A DNA stretch of 20,256 nt from Paracoccaceae bacterium. GTDB lineage: Bacteria > Pseudomonadota > Alphaproteobacteria > Rhodobacterales > Rhodobacteraceae. Position numbers and translations under genes: made by a program. Where the stretch lies: assembly GCA_013214715.1 (NCBI GenBank), contig JABSSB010000134.1, positions 1 through 20,256 of the forward strand, read 5' to 3'. Positions 1 to 7,364 of the stretch are shown one piece after another. The number at the start of each line of letters is the position of its first letter. The stretch's first letter is position 1. The notes under the pieces are model-generated. The model was not told where the DNA came from, searched no databases, and saw only the letters and a list, made by a program, of their open reading frames with translations.

Positions 1-281
1 TGCAGGACGGTGACCTGATCCAGCTCCACATCCAGCTCTTCGGCGATCAGCGCCGCCCAAGAAGTCTTGATACCTTGGCCCATCTCGGCGCGCGGTGCGA
101 TCAGCGTCACGCCCGAAGCATCGATGAATACAAAAGGCGTCAGCATGGTCATGTCTTCGCTTGGCGCGGCCGGGGCCGGGGCCGGGCGGGTGACGTAATA
201 GGCCCCGAAGGCCACGCCGCCAACCACGGCGGCCGAGCCGATCAGAAAGGTGCGGCGGGCGAGTTTTCCGATGCTAGCCAT
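1..281 (-). CDS. Molybdopterin-binding subunit of xanthine/aldehyde dehydrogenase family (IorB-like), N-terminal part
   Basis: This is the start of a large molybdenum hydroxylase subunit that runs off the left edge; about 93 residues are visible. The reading frame starts at the ATG at 281 behind a GGGAGG ribosome site that overlaps the end of the upstream gene. Residues 9-26 look like a Tat signal: a twin arginine in ARRTFL followed by a hydrophobic Ala/Gly/Val stretch. After a Pro/Ala linker comes the segment EMGQGIKTSWAALIAEELD, typical of the isoquinoline 1-oxidoreductase beta-subunit type. Family members oxidise aldehydes or N-heterocycles with a molybdenum cytosine dinucleotide cofactor. 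The gene begins 3 bp after the [2Fe-2S] subunit gene, so the two form one operon. Export to the periplasm by Tat, carrying the small subunit along, is inferred. The substrate is unknown and the active-site region lies outside the window. Confidence 0.85.
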   Translation of the reverse strand, partial: MASIGKLARRTFLIGSAAVVGGVAFGAYYVTRPAPAPAAPSEDMTMLTPFVFIDASGVTLIAPRAEMGQGIKTSWAALIAEELDVELDQVTVL

Positions 282-284
282 GGA

Positions 285-749
285 TCAAGCCTCCCGAATG
301 TCTTTGGCGGCCGCGTGAATGGCGGCGCGGATGCGCGGATAGGTGCCGCAGCGGCACAGGTTGCCCATCATGGCGTCGTCGATGTCCTGATCTGTGGGCG
401 CCGGGTTTTCAGACAGCAGCGCGGCGGCCTGCATGATCTGGCCCGACTGGCAATAGCCACATTGCGCCACCTGATGCGTGACCCAAGCCTTCTGGATCTT
501 CGCCATCGCATCCGGCGTGCCCAGCCCTTCGATCGTGGTCACGTCGCCCCAGACATCTCCAACGGCGACTTGGCAGGACCGCACGGCCTCCCCATCGATT
601 TGCACGGTGCAGGCCCCGCAAGAGGCCACGCCGCAGCCAAATTTTGTGCCAGTCATGTTCAGACCATCCCGCAGTGCCCAGAGCAGGGGCACGTCATCGG
701 GCAGGTCGACGGTTTTTGCCTCGCCATTCACAGTCAGGGTCACAGCCAT
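285..749 (-). CDS. [2Fe-2S]-binding small subunit of a molybdenum hydroxylase (IorA-like)
   Basis: A 154-residue electron-transfer subunit of the xanthine dehydrogenase family. The N-terminal plant-type ferredoxin domain holds one cluster through C39, C44, C47 and C59 (motif CGVASCGAC). The C-terminal four-helix domain holds the second through C97, C100, C132 and C134 (CGYC and CRCG). All eight ligands are present and the length is normal for the family. I chose the ATG at 749 because GAGGAG lies about 8 bases upstream; an in-frame ATG at 797 would add 16 residues but has no ribosome site and falls inside the putative operator. It passes electrons from the Mo subunit encoded 3 bp downstream to an acceptor, perhaps a cytochrome encoded outside the window. 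It has no signal peptide, so any export would be together with the Tat-targeted partner (inference). Confidence 0.9.
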   Translation of the reverse strand: MAVTLTVNGEAKTVDLPDDVPLLWALRDGLNMTGTKFGCGVASCGACTVQIDGEAVRSCQVAVGDVWGDVTTIEGLGTPDAMAKIQKAWVTHQVAQCGYCQSGQIMQAAALLSENPAPTDQDIDDAMMGNLCRCGTYPRIRAAIHAAAKDIREA

Positions 750-791
750 CTCGGGTCTCCTCAGAGCGTTGGTGTGTGAGTTGCGTGTTTC

Positions 792-849
792 TGACATATT
801 TAACCAAAAGTGTCAGGGCGTCAATTGACAGAATGAACAAAATGTGTCA
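792..849. promoter_or_regulatory. Twin 24-bp palindromic operators in the TetR / Mo-hydroxylase divergent promoter region
   Basis: Two copies of TGACA-N14-TGTCA occur at 792-815 and 826-849, centres 34 bp apart, and both are followed by GG. The middles differ apart from shared A-rich positions, so the conserved arms look like the contact points. Back-to-back -35-like hexamers sit between and at the boxes: TTGACG on the minus strand (824-819), with a weak AAATAT 17 bp on at 801-796 inside the first box, and TTGACA on the plus strand (825-830), with no good -10. Binding by the adjacent TetR protein would block transcription both ways. The repeats are seen directly; the regulator assignment is inferred from adjacency. 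Confidence 0.6.
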
Positions 850-862
850 GGACGTTTTCATC

Positions 863-1462
863 ATGCGTGACGACACAACCACCGACCTGACTCAGGGGCT
901 CGACCCGCGCGAAGGCCAGATCATTCAGGCGGCCTGGAGCTGTTTCGAGCAATATGGATTTCGCAAGACCTCGATGGCCGATATCGCCAAGGGGGCGGGC
1001 ATGTCGCGCCCGGCGGTGTATCAATATTACCGCAACAAAGATGACATTTTCTGCGCCATGGCCGGGTTGGTCTATCACAAGGCCGAAGCGCAGATCGCAG
1101 AGGCGCTTGACGCTCGGGGTGATGCGCGCGTGGTTCTGACGCAAGCTCTTCAAGTGCAGGGCGCGACCCTGATCGAAGCGATGCTGAGCTCTCCGCATGC
1201 CGAAGAACTGACCGCCGTGGCGCAAAGCGTGGCCACCGATATCTGGCATGCCGGGGAAGCGCGCCTGCAAAAGCTTTATTCCGCCTGGCTGGAACGCGAA
1301 GCCGAAGCCGGACGCCTGCATCTGCCTGCCAGCGCCGCCCAGATTGCCGAGATCATTACATGGTCGATGAAGGGGCTGAAAGGCGCAGGCTATGACGTTG
1401 TGACCTACCGCACCCGCGTCACCACGCTGGCGCAGGTCATCGCCGATGGCCTGCGCGCCTGA
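863..1462 (+). CDS. TetR/AcrR family transcriptional regulator
   Basis: A 199-residue one-domain repressor of the usual family size. The N-terminal helix-turn-helix spans about residues 17-63, with the typical run TSMADIAKGAGMSRPAVYQ and YYRNKDDIF at its end. The rest is the variable helical ligand-binding and dimerisation domain. I prefer the ATG at 863. Upstream in-frame ATGs at 833 and 842 would place the start inside the second palindrome, and AGGA at 849-852 gives only a weak ribosome site. The gene is divergent from the molybdenum hydroxylase operon and probably represses it and itself through the TGACA-N14-TGTCA pair. The inducer is not predictable; a substrate or product aldehyde or heterocycle would be a natural guess. 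Confidence 0.88.
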   Translation: MRDDTTTDLTQGLDPREGQIIQAAWSCFEQYGFRKTSMADIAKGAGMSRPAVYQYYRNKDDIFCAMAGLVYHKAEAQIAEALDARGDARVVLTQALQVQGATLIEAMLSSPHAEELTAVAQSVATDIWHAGEARLQKLYSAWLEREAEAGRLHLPASAAQIAEIITWSMKGLKGAGYDVVTYRTRVTTLAQVIADGLRA

Positions 1463-1510
1463 GTTTCGTCTCTTTCACGTTGCCCGCGCCGCAGGCATCC
1501 GACATCTGCC

Positions 1511-2704
1511 TCAGGTCACTGCCGCCCGGATCTTATACGCCTCCCGATCCCACAGCCTGTCGCGCATGATCTCGCCCAATATGGCGATGGCCTGGTCCAC
1601 GTCGCCTGCATCAATGAACAGCGGTGTGAAGCCAAAGCGCATGATATCCGGCGCGCGGAAATCGCCGATTACGCCATGCGCAATCAGCGCCTGCATCGCG
1701 GCATAGCCATCGGCGAAATGAAACGACACCTGAGACCCGCGCTGCGCCGCGTCACGCGGCGAGGCCAGCACAAGATCGGGGCAGGTGGCTTCCACCCCTG
1801 CGATGAACTGCTCGCACAGTGCGACTGAGGCGGCGCGCAGATCGTCCAGATCAACCTGATCCCAGATGTCCAAGGATGCCTCAAGCGCGGCCATCTGCAA
1901 GACGGGCGGCGTGCCCACGCGCATCCGCTCGATCCGCGCGCCGGGGCGATAGTCGAGATCAAAGGCAAAAGGCGCCTCATGCCCCAGCCAGCCGGACAGC
2001 GCGGGTTGCACGCGTTCTGCATGGCGCGGCGCGACATAGATGAAAGCCGGGGCGCCGGGACCGGCATTGAGATATTTATACGTGCAGCCCACCGCGAAAT
2101 CGGCCCCGTCGCGGGCCAGATGCACCGGAAAAGCTCCGGCGGAATGGGCCAGATCCCAAACCGTCAACGCGCCGACGGCATGGGCGCGGGCCGTCAGGTC
2201 GGCCATGTCATGCATCCGCCCGGTGCGGTAATCGACTTGTGTGAGCATCATCACTGCGATCTCGTCCGTCAGCGCATCAGCAACTTGGTCCGGGTCGACC
2301 ACCCGCAATTCATACCCGCTGCCCAATTGTCGTAGCAGCCCTTCGGCCATGTAAAGATCCGACGGGAAATTGCCATTGTCCGACAAGATGACACGCCGGT
2401 CGGGACGCATCTCCAGTGCCGCTGCCAAAGCCTGATAGACCTTGATCGACAGCGTGTCACCGGTTGTGACATGGCCCGGCTCGGCCCCGATCAACCGCCC
2501 GATCCGGTCCCCCAAAACCGAGGGCTGCGCCATCCAGCCGGCCTTGTTCCACCCGGTGATCAGCATCTCGCCCCATTCGGCCTCCACCGTGCGCGTCACG
2601 CGGGTGGCTGCGGTTTTGGGCAGCGGCCCCAAAGAGTTCCCGTCGAGATAGATCATTCCCTCGGGCAGATGAAACAGGGCTTTGGTGGTCGCGAAATCAG
2701 TCAC
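1511..2704 (-). CDS. kynU: Kynureninase
   Basis: A 397-residue PLP enzyme that cleaves L-kynurenine to anthranilate and L-alanine in tryptophan breakdown; cytoplasmic. Typical landmarks are present: LDGNSLGPLP near residue 20, NFPSD at 112-116 for PLP-ring contact, WDLAHSAG at 183-190 with D184 and H187, and the Schiff-base lysine K210 in CTYKYLNAGPG. The length is close to that of bacterial kynureninases and no break is seen. Its ATG overlaps the stop of the upstream SDR gene by 4 bases (ATGA), so translation is probably coupled. Tryptophan dioxygenase and formamidase genes, which often accompany it, are not in this window. Anthranilate could feed catabolism or be salvaged. Confidence 0.95.
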   Translation of the reverse strand: MTDFATTKALFHLPEGMIYLDGNSLGPLPKTAATRVTRTVEAEWGEMLITGWNKAGWMAQPSVLGDRIGRLIGAEPGHVTTGDTLSIKVYQALAAALEMRPDRRVILSDNGNFPSDLYMAEGLLRQLGSGYELRVVDPDQVADALTDEIAVMMLTQVDYRTGRMHDMADLTARAHAVGALTVWDLAHSAGAFPVHLARDGADFAVGCTYKYLNAGPGAPAFIYVAPRHAERVQPALSGWLGHEAPFAFDLDYRPGARIERMRVGTPPVLQMAALEASLDIWDQVDLDDLRAASVALCEQFIAGVEATCPDLVLASPRDAAQRGSQVSFHFADGYAAMQALIAHGVIGDFRAPDIMRFGFTPLFIDAGDVDQAIAILGEIMRDRLWDREAYKIRAAVT

Positions 2705-3453
2705 ATCTGGCCCCCGGCGATTTCAATGGCCTGCCCATTGACTGAGCCGGAGCCTGGGCCAACGAGCCACATCGCCGCCGCGGCGATCTCATCGGCTTCG
2801 ATCAGGCGCTTGTGGCGGTTGGCGCTGACCATCATCTTCATGGCCTCTTCGCTGCTAACCCCCGCGCGTTCGGAAATGCTGGTCACGTTGCGATCCACGA
2901 TCGGCGTCGCGACATAGCCGGGGCAGAGCGCGTTGAAAGTGAAGGGTGTGCCCATGTAATCTTCGGACAAAGACCGCGTCATACCGATCAAACCGTGTTT
3001 CGTAGCGGAATAGCAGGCCGCACCTTTCAGGCCGCGCACCCCGGCGATGGACGAGATGGTGATCACGCGCCCCCAATCGGTTTCGCGCATCGAGGTCAGG
3101 CTTTCGCGCACAGTCAGAAAGGCACCGTCGAGATTGGTTGCCATCATGTTGCGCCAAAATTCCATCGTGGTTTTGTGCACAGCCTTGCCTTCGGCGACGC
3201 CGGCATTTGCGACGCAGATCTGAATCGGTCCGCGCGCTGCCACGGCGCTGGCGATCTTGGCGACGACGTCGGCTTCGTCCCGCACATCCATTGCCATCGG
3301 GTGCAAACCATCCGTTGCGACCTCTTCCAGCACCTCGATCCGCCGTCCTGTGATCGTAACCTGCGCGCCCTCAGCCGCCAAAGCCCGCGCAATCGCCAGC
3401 CCGATCCCCGTGCCGCCGCCTGTGACCAAGGCATGTTTTCCCGCCAGATACAT
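2701..3453 (-). CDS. SDR family NAD(P)-dependent oxidoreductase
   Basis: A classical short-chain dehydrogenase of 250 residues, first gene of a two-gene operon with kynU. The Rossmann motif TGGGTGIG is at residues 11-18 and NAG at 83-85. The catalytic set is S135, Y148 and K152 (YSATK), with the usual 13-residue Ser-Tyr spacing. The C-terminus ends GQAIEIAGGQM, as in FabG-like and 3-hydroxyacyl-type members. I placed the start at the ATG at 3453 because GGGAGGGG lies just upstream; a longer frame to 3513 has no such site. After beta-strand 2 there is Arg-Arg (GRR), which hints at NADP(H), but this is not decisive. The substrate is unknown. Coupling to kynureninase suggests a role with an aromatic or keto intermediate, but that is only inference. 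Confidence 0.88.
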   Translation of the reverse strand: MYLAGKHALVTGGGTGIGLAIARALAAEGAQVTITGRRIEVLEEVATDGLHPMAMDVRDEADVVAKIASAVAARGPIQICVANAGVAEGKAVHKTTMEFWRNMMATNLDGAFLTVRESLTSMRETDWGRVITISSIAGVRGLKGAACYSATKHGLIGMTRSLSEDYMGTPFTFNALCPGYVATPIVDRNVTSISERAGVSSEEAMKMMVSANRHKRLIEADEIAAAAMWLVGPGSGSVNGQAIEIAGGQM

Positions 3454-3626
3454 CGCTATCCCCTCCCGCGTATGATGTTTCGGCGACACTAGAGGCAAAT
3501 GACGCGGTGGCAACCCGGTGACGTAGCGCCAGTGTCCGACGCAAACATAGCGCGTGAGCGCAATCAGCTATGGACAGGCTGTCGCATCCCCTTACATTTC
3601 CGGTCTTGTTTGCAGGAGGACCAGTG

Positions 3627-4091
3627 GTGGCCCAGAGCCCGCTGAAATGGGTGGATATTCCTCCGGTCTGGCTGGCCGGATGCATCGTGCTGTCCTTGTG
3701 GCAGGCGCGGGCCTTGCCGGAGGGGTTGCGCCTCGCGCATCCGATGACCGATCTGTTGGCCGGGCTGCTGATCGGGGCGGGCCTGATCCTGATGCTGCTG
3801 GCGGTGTCAGAAATGCGTCGCCAGAAGACCACCGTCATCCCCCATCTTGAGGCATCGCATCTTGTACAAAGCGGCATTTTCAGCCGCACACGCAACCCGA
3901 TTTATCTGGGCGATGCGCTGGTGCTGACCGGGCTGGTGCTGCGCTTTGATGCGGTGCTGTCGCTGGTGCTGGTGCCTGCCTTTGTCTGGATTATTGAGCG
4001 GCGCTTTATCGTGCCAGAGGAAAACCGCCTGCGACGGGCCTTTCGGGCGGATTACGCCCGTTACGAACGTAAGGTCCGGCGATGGGTATGA
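3627..4091 (+). CDS. Isoprenylcysteine carboxyl methyltransferase-like membrane protein
   Basis: A small integral membrane protein of about 154 residues with roughly four hydrophobic segments. The C-terminal half carries the PEMT/ICMT-type signature: GIFSRTRNPIYLG, then a membrane segment, then EENRLRRAF-ADYARYERKVRRW. In this superfamily that region binds S-adenosylmethionine at the membrane face; bacterial members have mostly unknown substrates, perhaps lipids or small amphiphiles. The start is decided by AGGAGGA at 3614-3620, which points to GTG at 3627 (or 3624). An in-frame ATG at 3570 would add 19 residues but has no ribosome site. The gene is divergent from the SDR-kynU operon and lies about 100 bp before pntA on the same strand. 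The function is not known. Confidence 0.82.
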   Translation: MAQSPLKWVDIPPVWLAGCIVLSLWQARALPEGLRLAHPMTDLLAGLLIGAGLILMLLAVSEMRRQKTTVIPHLEASHLVQSGIFSRTRNPIYLGDALVLTGLVLRFDAVLSLVLVPAFVWIIERRFIVPEENRLRRAFRADYARYERKVRRWV

Positions 4092-4190
4092 CCACGTCCC
4101 CTTTGACACGATGCTGCGCCGCCGCGTAGGGATCACGTCAGGAGACAGAACGCACCGGCCGCAACATGCGGTCAGAAAGGGAAAACGACC

Positions 4191-5768
4191 GTGAAAATCG
4201 GAACACCTAAAGAGACATTCGAGGGCGAGGCACGCGTTGCCATGACCCCCGACAGCGCCAAGGCGCTGCAAAAGCTGGGGCATGAGTGCCTGATCGAAAA
4301 AGGGGCCGGTCTGGCATCGGGCTTTACTGATGCAGCTTATGAAGAGGCCGGTGTGACGGTGATCGGCACGGCTGCGGCTTTGTTCAAGGACGCTGACATC
4401 ATCGCCAAGGTCCGCCCCCCCAGCGAGACCGAGGTCAAGCGCCTGAACAGCAAGAAGACCTTGATCTCCTTCTTCTACCCGGTCGCCAATGAAGCGTTGA
4501 TGCAGCAGGCCGCCGACAAGGGCGCCACGGTCATCGCGATGGACATGGTCCCGCGTATTTCGCGCGCGCAGAAAATGGATGCGCTGTCGTCCATGGCCAA
4601 TATCGCGGGCTATCGCGCTGTGATCGAGGCCGGCAACAATTTCGGTCGCTTCTTCACCGGGCAAGTGACCGCGGCCGGCAAGGTGCCCCCGGCAAAGGTG
4701 CTGGTCATCGGGGCGGGTGTGGCCGGTCTGGCAGCGATCGGCACGGCGACCTCGCTGGGTGCGATCACCTATGCGTTCGACGTGCGCCCCGAAGTGGCCG
4801 AACAGGTGGAATCGATGGGCGCGGAGTTTGTCTATCTCGATTTTGAAGAGGACCAGGCCGATGGCGCGGCCACAGGCGGATATGCTGCCGTGTCGAGCCC
4901 GGAGTTCCGTGAAGCCCAACTGGCCAAGTTCCGCGAACTGGCCCCTGACATCGACATCGTCATTACGACGGCCCTGATCCCCAATCGCGATGCCCCCAAG
5001 CTATGGCTTAAGGACATGATCGCGGCGATGAAGCCGGGTTCGGTCATCGTGGACCTTGCCGCAGAACGCGGCGGCAATGCCGAAGGCACTGTGGCAGACG
5101 AAAAAGTCGTCACCGACAACGGCGTGACCATCATCGGCTATACCGACTTCCCCAGCCGCATGGGCGCGCAGTCTTCGAGCCTTTATGCGACCAATATCCG
5201 TCACATGATGACGGATCTGACGCCGGAGAAAGACGGTGTCGTGGTGCATGACATGGAAGATGATGTGATCCGCGGGGCCACGATCACGCATGAAAAGGCT
5301 GTCACCTTCCCGCCGCCACCGCCAAAGGTGCAGGCGATTGCGGCGCAGCCGAAAAAGGCTGAGCCTGAAAAAACACCGGAACAAATCCGCGAAGAAGAGG
5401 CGGCAGCCTTCAAGGCGCAGACCAAACAGCAGATCACTTTGCTGGCCATTGGCGGCGGTCTGATCCTTGGATTGGGGGCCATCCCCGGCATGCCTGCGAG
5501 CTTCATGCAGCATTTCATTGTCTTCGTACTGTCGGTCTTTATCGGCTTCCAGGTGATCTGGAACGTGGCGCATTCGCTGCACACGCCGTTGATGGCGGTC
5601 ACCAATGCGATTTCGTCGATCATCATTCTGGGCGCGCTGATCCAAATCGGATCAAGCTCGCTGCTCATCACGGCTCTGGCCGCGCTTGGGGTCTTCATGG
5701 CCTCGGTGAATATCTTTGGTGGTTTCCTCGTGACACGGCGCATGCTCGCCATGTTCCAGAAATCATAA
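4191..5768 (+). CDS. pntA: Proton-translocating NAD(P)+ transhydrogenase, alpha subunit
   Basis: A 525-residue subunit of the inner-membrane Re/Si-specific transhydrogenase, which uses the proton gradient to reduce NADP+ with NADH. Soluble domain I (about residues 1-370) binds NAD(H): the glycine-rich GAGVAGLAAIG lies near residue 174, and YTDFPSRMGAQSSSLYATN near 318. A Pro/Lys/Glu-rich linker (about 373-415) leads to a membrane part of about four helices. This is the fused PntA form, unlike the split PntAA/PntAB of some alphaproteobacteria. The start is GTG at 4191, with AAGGG about 10 bases upstream. It is followed 15 bp later by pntB, and the two subunits act as one complex. The 99-bp gap upstream suggests its own promoter, but I found no convincing -10. 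Confidence 0.97.
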   Translation: MKIGTPKETFEGEARVAMTPDSAKALQKLGHECLIEKGAGLASGFTDAAYEEAGVTVIGTAAALFKDADIIAKVRPPSETEVKRLNSKKTLISFFYPVANEALMQQAADKGATVIAMDMVPRISRAQKMDALSSMANIAGYRAVIEAGNNFGRFFTGQVTAAGKVPPAKVLVIGAGVAGLAAIGTATSLGAITYAFDVRPEVAEQVESMGAEFVYLDFEEDQADGAATGGYAAVSSPEFREAQLAKFRELAPDIDIVITTALIPNRDAPKLWLKDMIAAMKPGSVIVDLAAERGGNAEGTVADEKVVTDNGVTIIGYTDFPSRMGAQSSSLYATNIRHMMTDLTPEKDGVVVHDMEDDVIRGATITHEKAVTFPPPPPKVQAIAAQPKKAEPEKTPEQIREEEAAAFKAQTKQQITLLAIGGGLILGLGAIPGMPASFMQHFIVFVLSVFIGFQVIWNVAHSLHTPLMAVTNAISSIIILGALIQIGSSSLLITALAALGVFMASVNIFGGFLVTRRMLAMFQKS

Positions 5769-5783
5769 GCGAGGACGGGACAC

Positions 5784-7217
5784 ATGGAATTTGGATTCAC
5801 AATTGCAGCCTATGTGGTGGCTGCTGTCTTGTTCATCCTGTCACTGGGCGGCCTGTCCGGGCAGGAAAGCGCGAAACGCGCGGTTTGGTATGGCATCGTC
5901 GGCATGTTCATCGCCGTCCTTGCAACGTTGATGGGCCCTGGAGGAGGTCTGGCCGGGGCGTCGATCATCCTGATCGCGCTGGGCGCGGCGGTGGGCTATC
6001 AGCTGGCCACCCGCGTGCAGATGACCCAAATGCCCGAGCTTGTGGCGATCATGCATTCGCTGGTCGGTCTTGCGGCGGTGTTTGTGGGCTTCAATGCTGA
6101 CCTGACTATTCTTGGGGTCGAAGCGATGAAAGCCGGCGGGGCCGAGATGACCGGCAGCTTTGCCGATCTGGTCGCCAAGAAAACGCCGATCGAGATCACG
6201 ATTCTGCAGGTCGAACTGGTGCTGGGCGTCTGGATTGGTGCCGTGACCTTCACCGGGTCTGTGATTGCCTATGGTAAGCTGGCGGGCAAGGTCGACACAG
6301 CGGCCAAGCAGCTGCCCGGCGGTCATATGCTGAACGCAGCCGCTGCGGCTTTGTCTGTCGTATTGATGTTCATGTATCTGGCCGGAGCCGGCAGCTGGAC
6401 GCTGCTTCTGCTGACGCTGGCGGCGCTCTTTATCGGCTATCACCTGATCATGGGGATCGGCGGGGCCGACATGCCTGTGGTTGTGTCGATGCTGAACTCC
6501 TATTCGGGGTGGGCCGCCGCAGCCATTGGCTTTAGCCTCGGTAATGACCTTCTGATCGTGGTCGGCGCGCTTGTCGGCTCTTCGGGGGCGATCCTGTCTT
6601 ACATCATGTGTAAGGCCATGAACCGCGCCTTTGTCTCGGTGATCCTTGGCGGCTTTGGCGGCGCCTCGGGTGAGCAGATGGCGGTCGAGGGCGAAATGAT
6701 CGCCATCGAAGGCGACGGCGTCGCCGCAGCCCTGAACGAAGCCGACAGCATCGTGATCGTGCCGGGCTATGGTATGGCCGTGGCCCAGGCCCAGCAGGCG
6801 GTGAGCGAGCTGACACGCAAGCTGCGCGCCAAGGGCAAGGAGGTGCGTTTTGCCATCCACCCCGTCGCTGGACGCTTGCCCGGTCACATGAACGTGCTTC
6901 TGGCCGAAGCCAAGGTGCCTTACGACATCGTTCTGGAAATGGATGAGATCAATGATGACTTCCCGGACACGGATGTCTCGATCGTCATTGGCTCGAACGA
7001 TATCGTGAACCCGGCGGCCCAGGACGATCCGAACTCTCCGATTGCGGGGATGCCGGTTCTCGAAGTCTGGAAATCGAAACAGACCTTCGTGATGAAGCGC
7101 GGCAAGGGCACCGGATATTCCGGCATCGAAAACCCGCTGTTCTTCAAGGAGAACACACGCATGTTCTATGGCGATGCCAAGGCATCCCTTGATAAGCTTC
7201 TGCCGATGATCGACTGA
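5784..7217 (+). CDS. pntB: Proton-translocating NAD(P)+ transhydrogenase, beta subunit
   Basis: A 477-residue partner of PntA. The first 270 or so residues are a multi-helix membrane domain that forms the proton channel with the PntA helices. The C-terminal domain III binds NADP(H): GYGMAVAQAQ near residue 326, HPVAGRLPGHMNVLLAEA further on, then GSNDIVNPAAQDDPNSPIAG and KRGKGTGYSGIENPLF. All are standard for the family, and the length is within about 15 residues of the E. coli protein. GAGG lies about 12 bases before the ATG. The operon ends here with a strong hairpin terminator, so pntAB is a two-gene unit that supplies NADPH for biosynthesis or redox balance. Confidence 0.97.
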   Translation: MEFGFTIAAYVVAAVLFILSLGGLSGQESAKRAVWYGIVGMFIAVLATLMGPGGGLAGASIILIALGAAVGYQLATRVQMTQMPELVAIMHSLVGLAAVFVGFNADLTILGVEAMKAGGAEMTGSFADLVAKKTPIEITILQVELVLGVWIGAVTFTGSVIAYGKLAGKVDTAAKQLPGGHMLNAAAAALSVVLMFMYLAGAGSWTLLLLTLAALFIGYHLIMGIGGADMPVVVSMLNSYSGWAAAAIGFSLGNDLLIVVGALVGSSGAILSYIMCKAMNRAFVSVILGGFGGASGEQMAVEGEMIAIEGDGVAAALNEADSIVIVPGYGMAVAQAQQAVSELTRKLRAKGKEVRFAIHPVAGRLPGHMNVLLAEAKVPYDIVLEMDEINDDFPDTDVSIVIGSNDIVNPAAQDDPNSPIAGMPVLEVWKSKQTFVMKRGKGTGYSGIENPLFFKENTRMFYGDAKASLDKLLPMID

Positions 7218-7235
7218 TCGCGGCGGCGACTTGCA

Positions 7236-7270
7236 ACAGCCCCGGCGCTGCCGGGGCTGTCTGCGTTTTG
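7236..7270 (+). terminator. Rho-independent-type terminator after pntB
   Basis: A perfect 11-bp stem (ACAGCCCCGGC paired with GCCGGGGCTGT, 7236-7246 and 7250-7260) closes a 3-base GCT loop, 18 bp after the pntB stop codon. A short T-rich stretch ending in TTTT follows at 7266-7269. The T-tract is interrupted, so termination may be only partly factor-independent. Confidence 0.8.
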
Positions 7271-7364
7271 CCAGTATGCAAAAGTATTCTTGCAACTCTC
7301 TGGCACAAAAGCATTTTACGGCTGCGCCTTCGGCGCTATCTCTGGATCAACCGGAGAGAGCCTG

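Noticed and set aside
3485..3536. GACACT ... AGTGTC inverted repeat in the SDR/methyltransferase gap
   Set aside because: The arms are only 6 bp and about 40 bp apart, which is expected by chance.
4103..4132. TTGACA with TAGGGA 18 bp on, as a pntA promoter
   Set aside because: The -35 is perfect but the -10 matches poorly, so it is not listed as a feature; a start site in this gap is still likely.
3807..4919. Long antisense open frame across the methyltransferase and the start of pntA
   Set aside because: It crosses two well-supported sense genes and the gap between them, and reads as a low-complexity His/Arg protein without any motif.
5841..7295. A very long open frame antisense to pntB
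   Set aside because: It mirrors the GC-biased codons of pntB, is rich in His/Arg/Gln, has no family resemblance and no ribosome site. The pntB frame fully explains the region.
7324..7336. GCGCC-TTC-GGCGC stem before the DUF3422 gene
   Set aside because: A 5-bp GC stem without a U-tract is common in this GC-rich DNA, and it lies upstream of a gene rather than after one.
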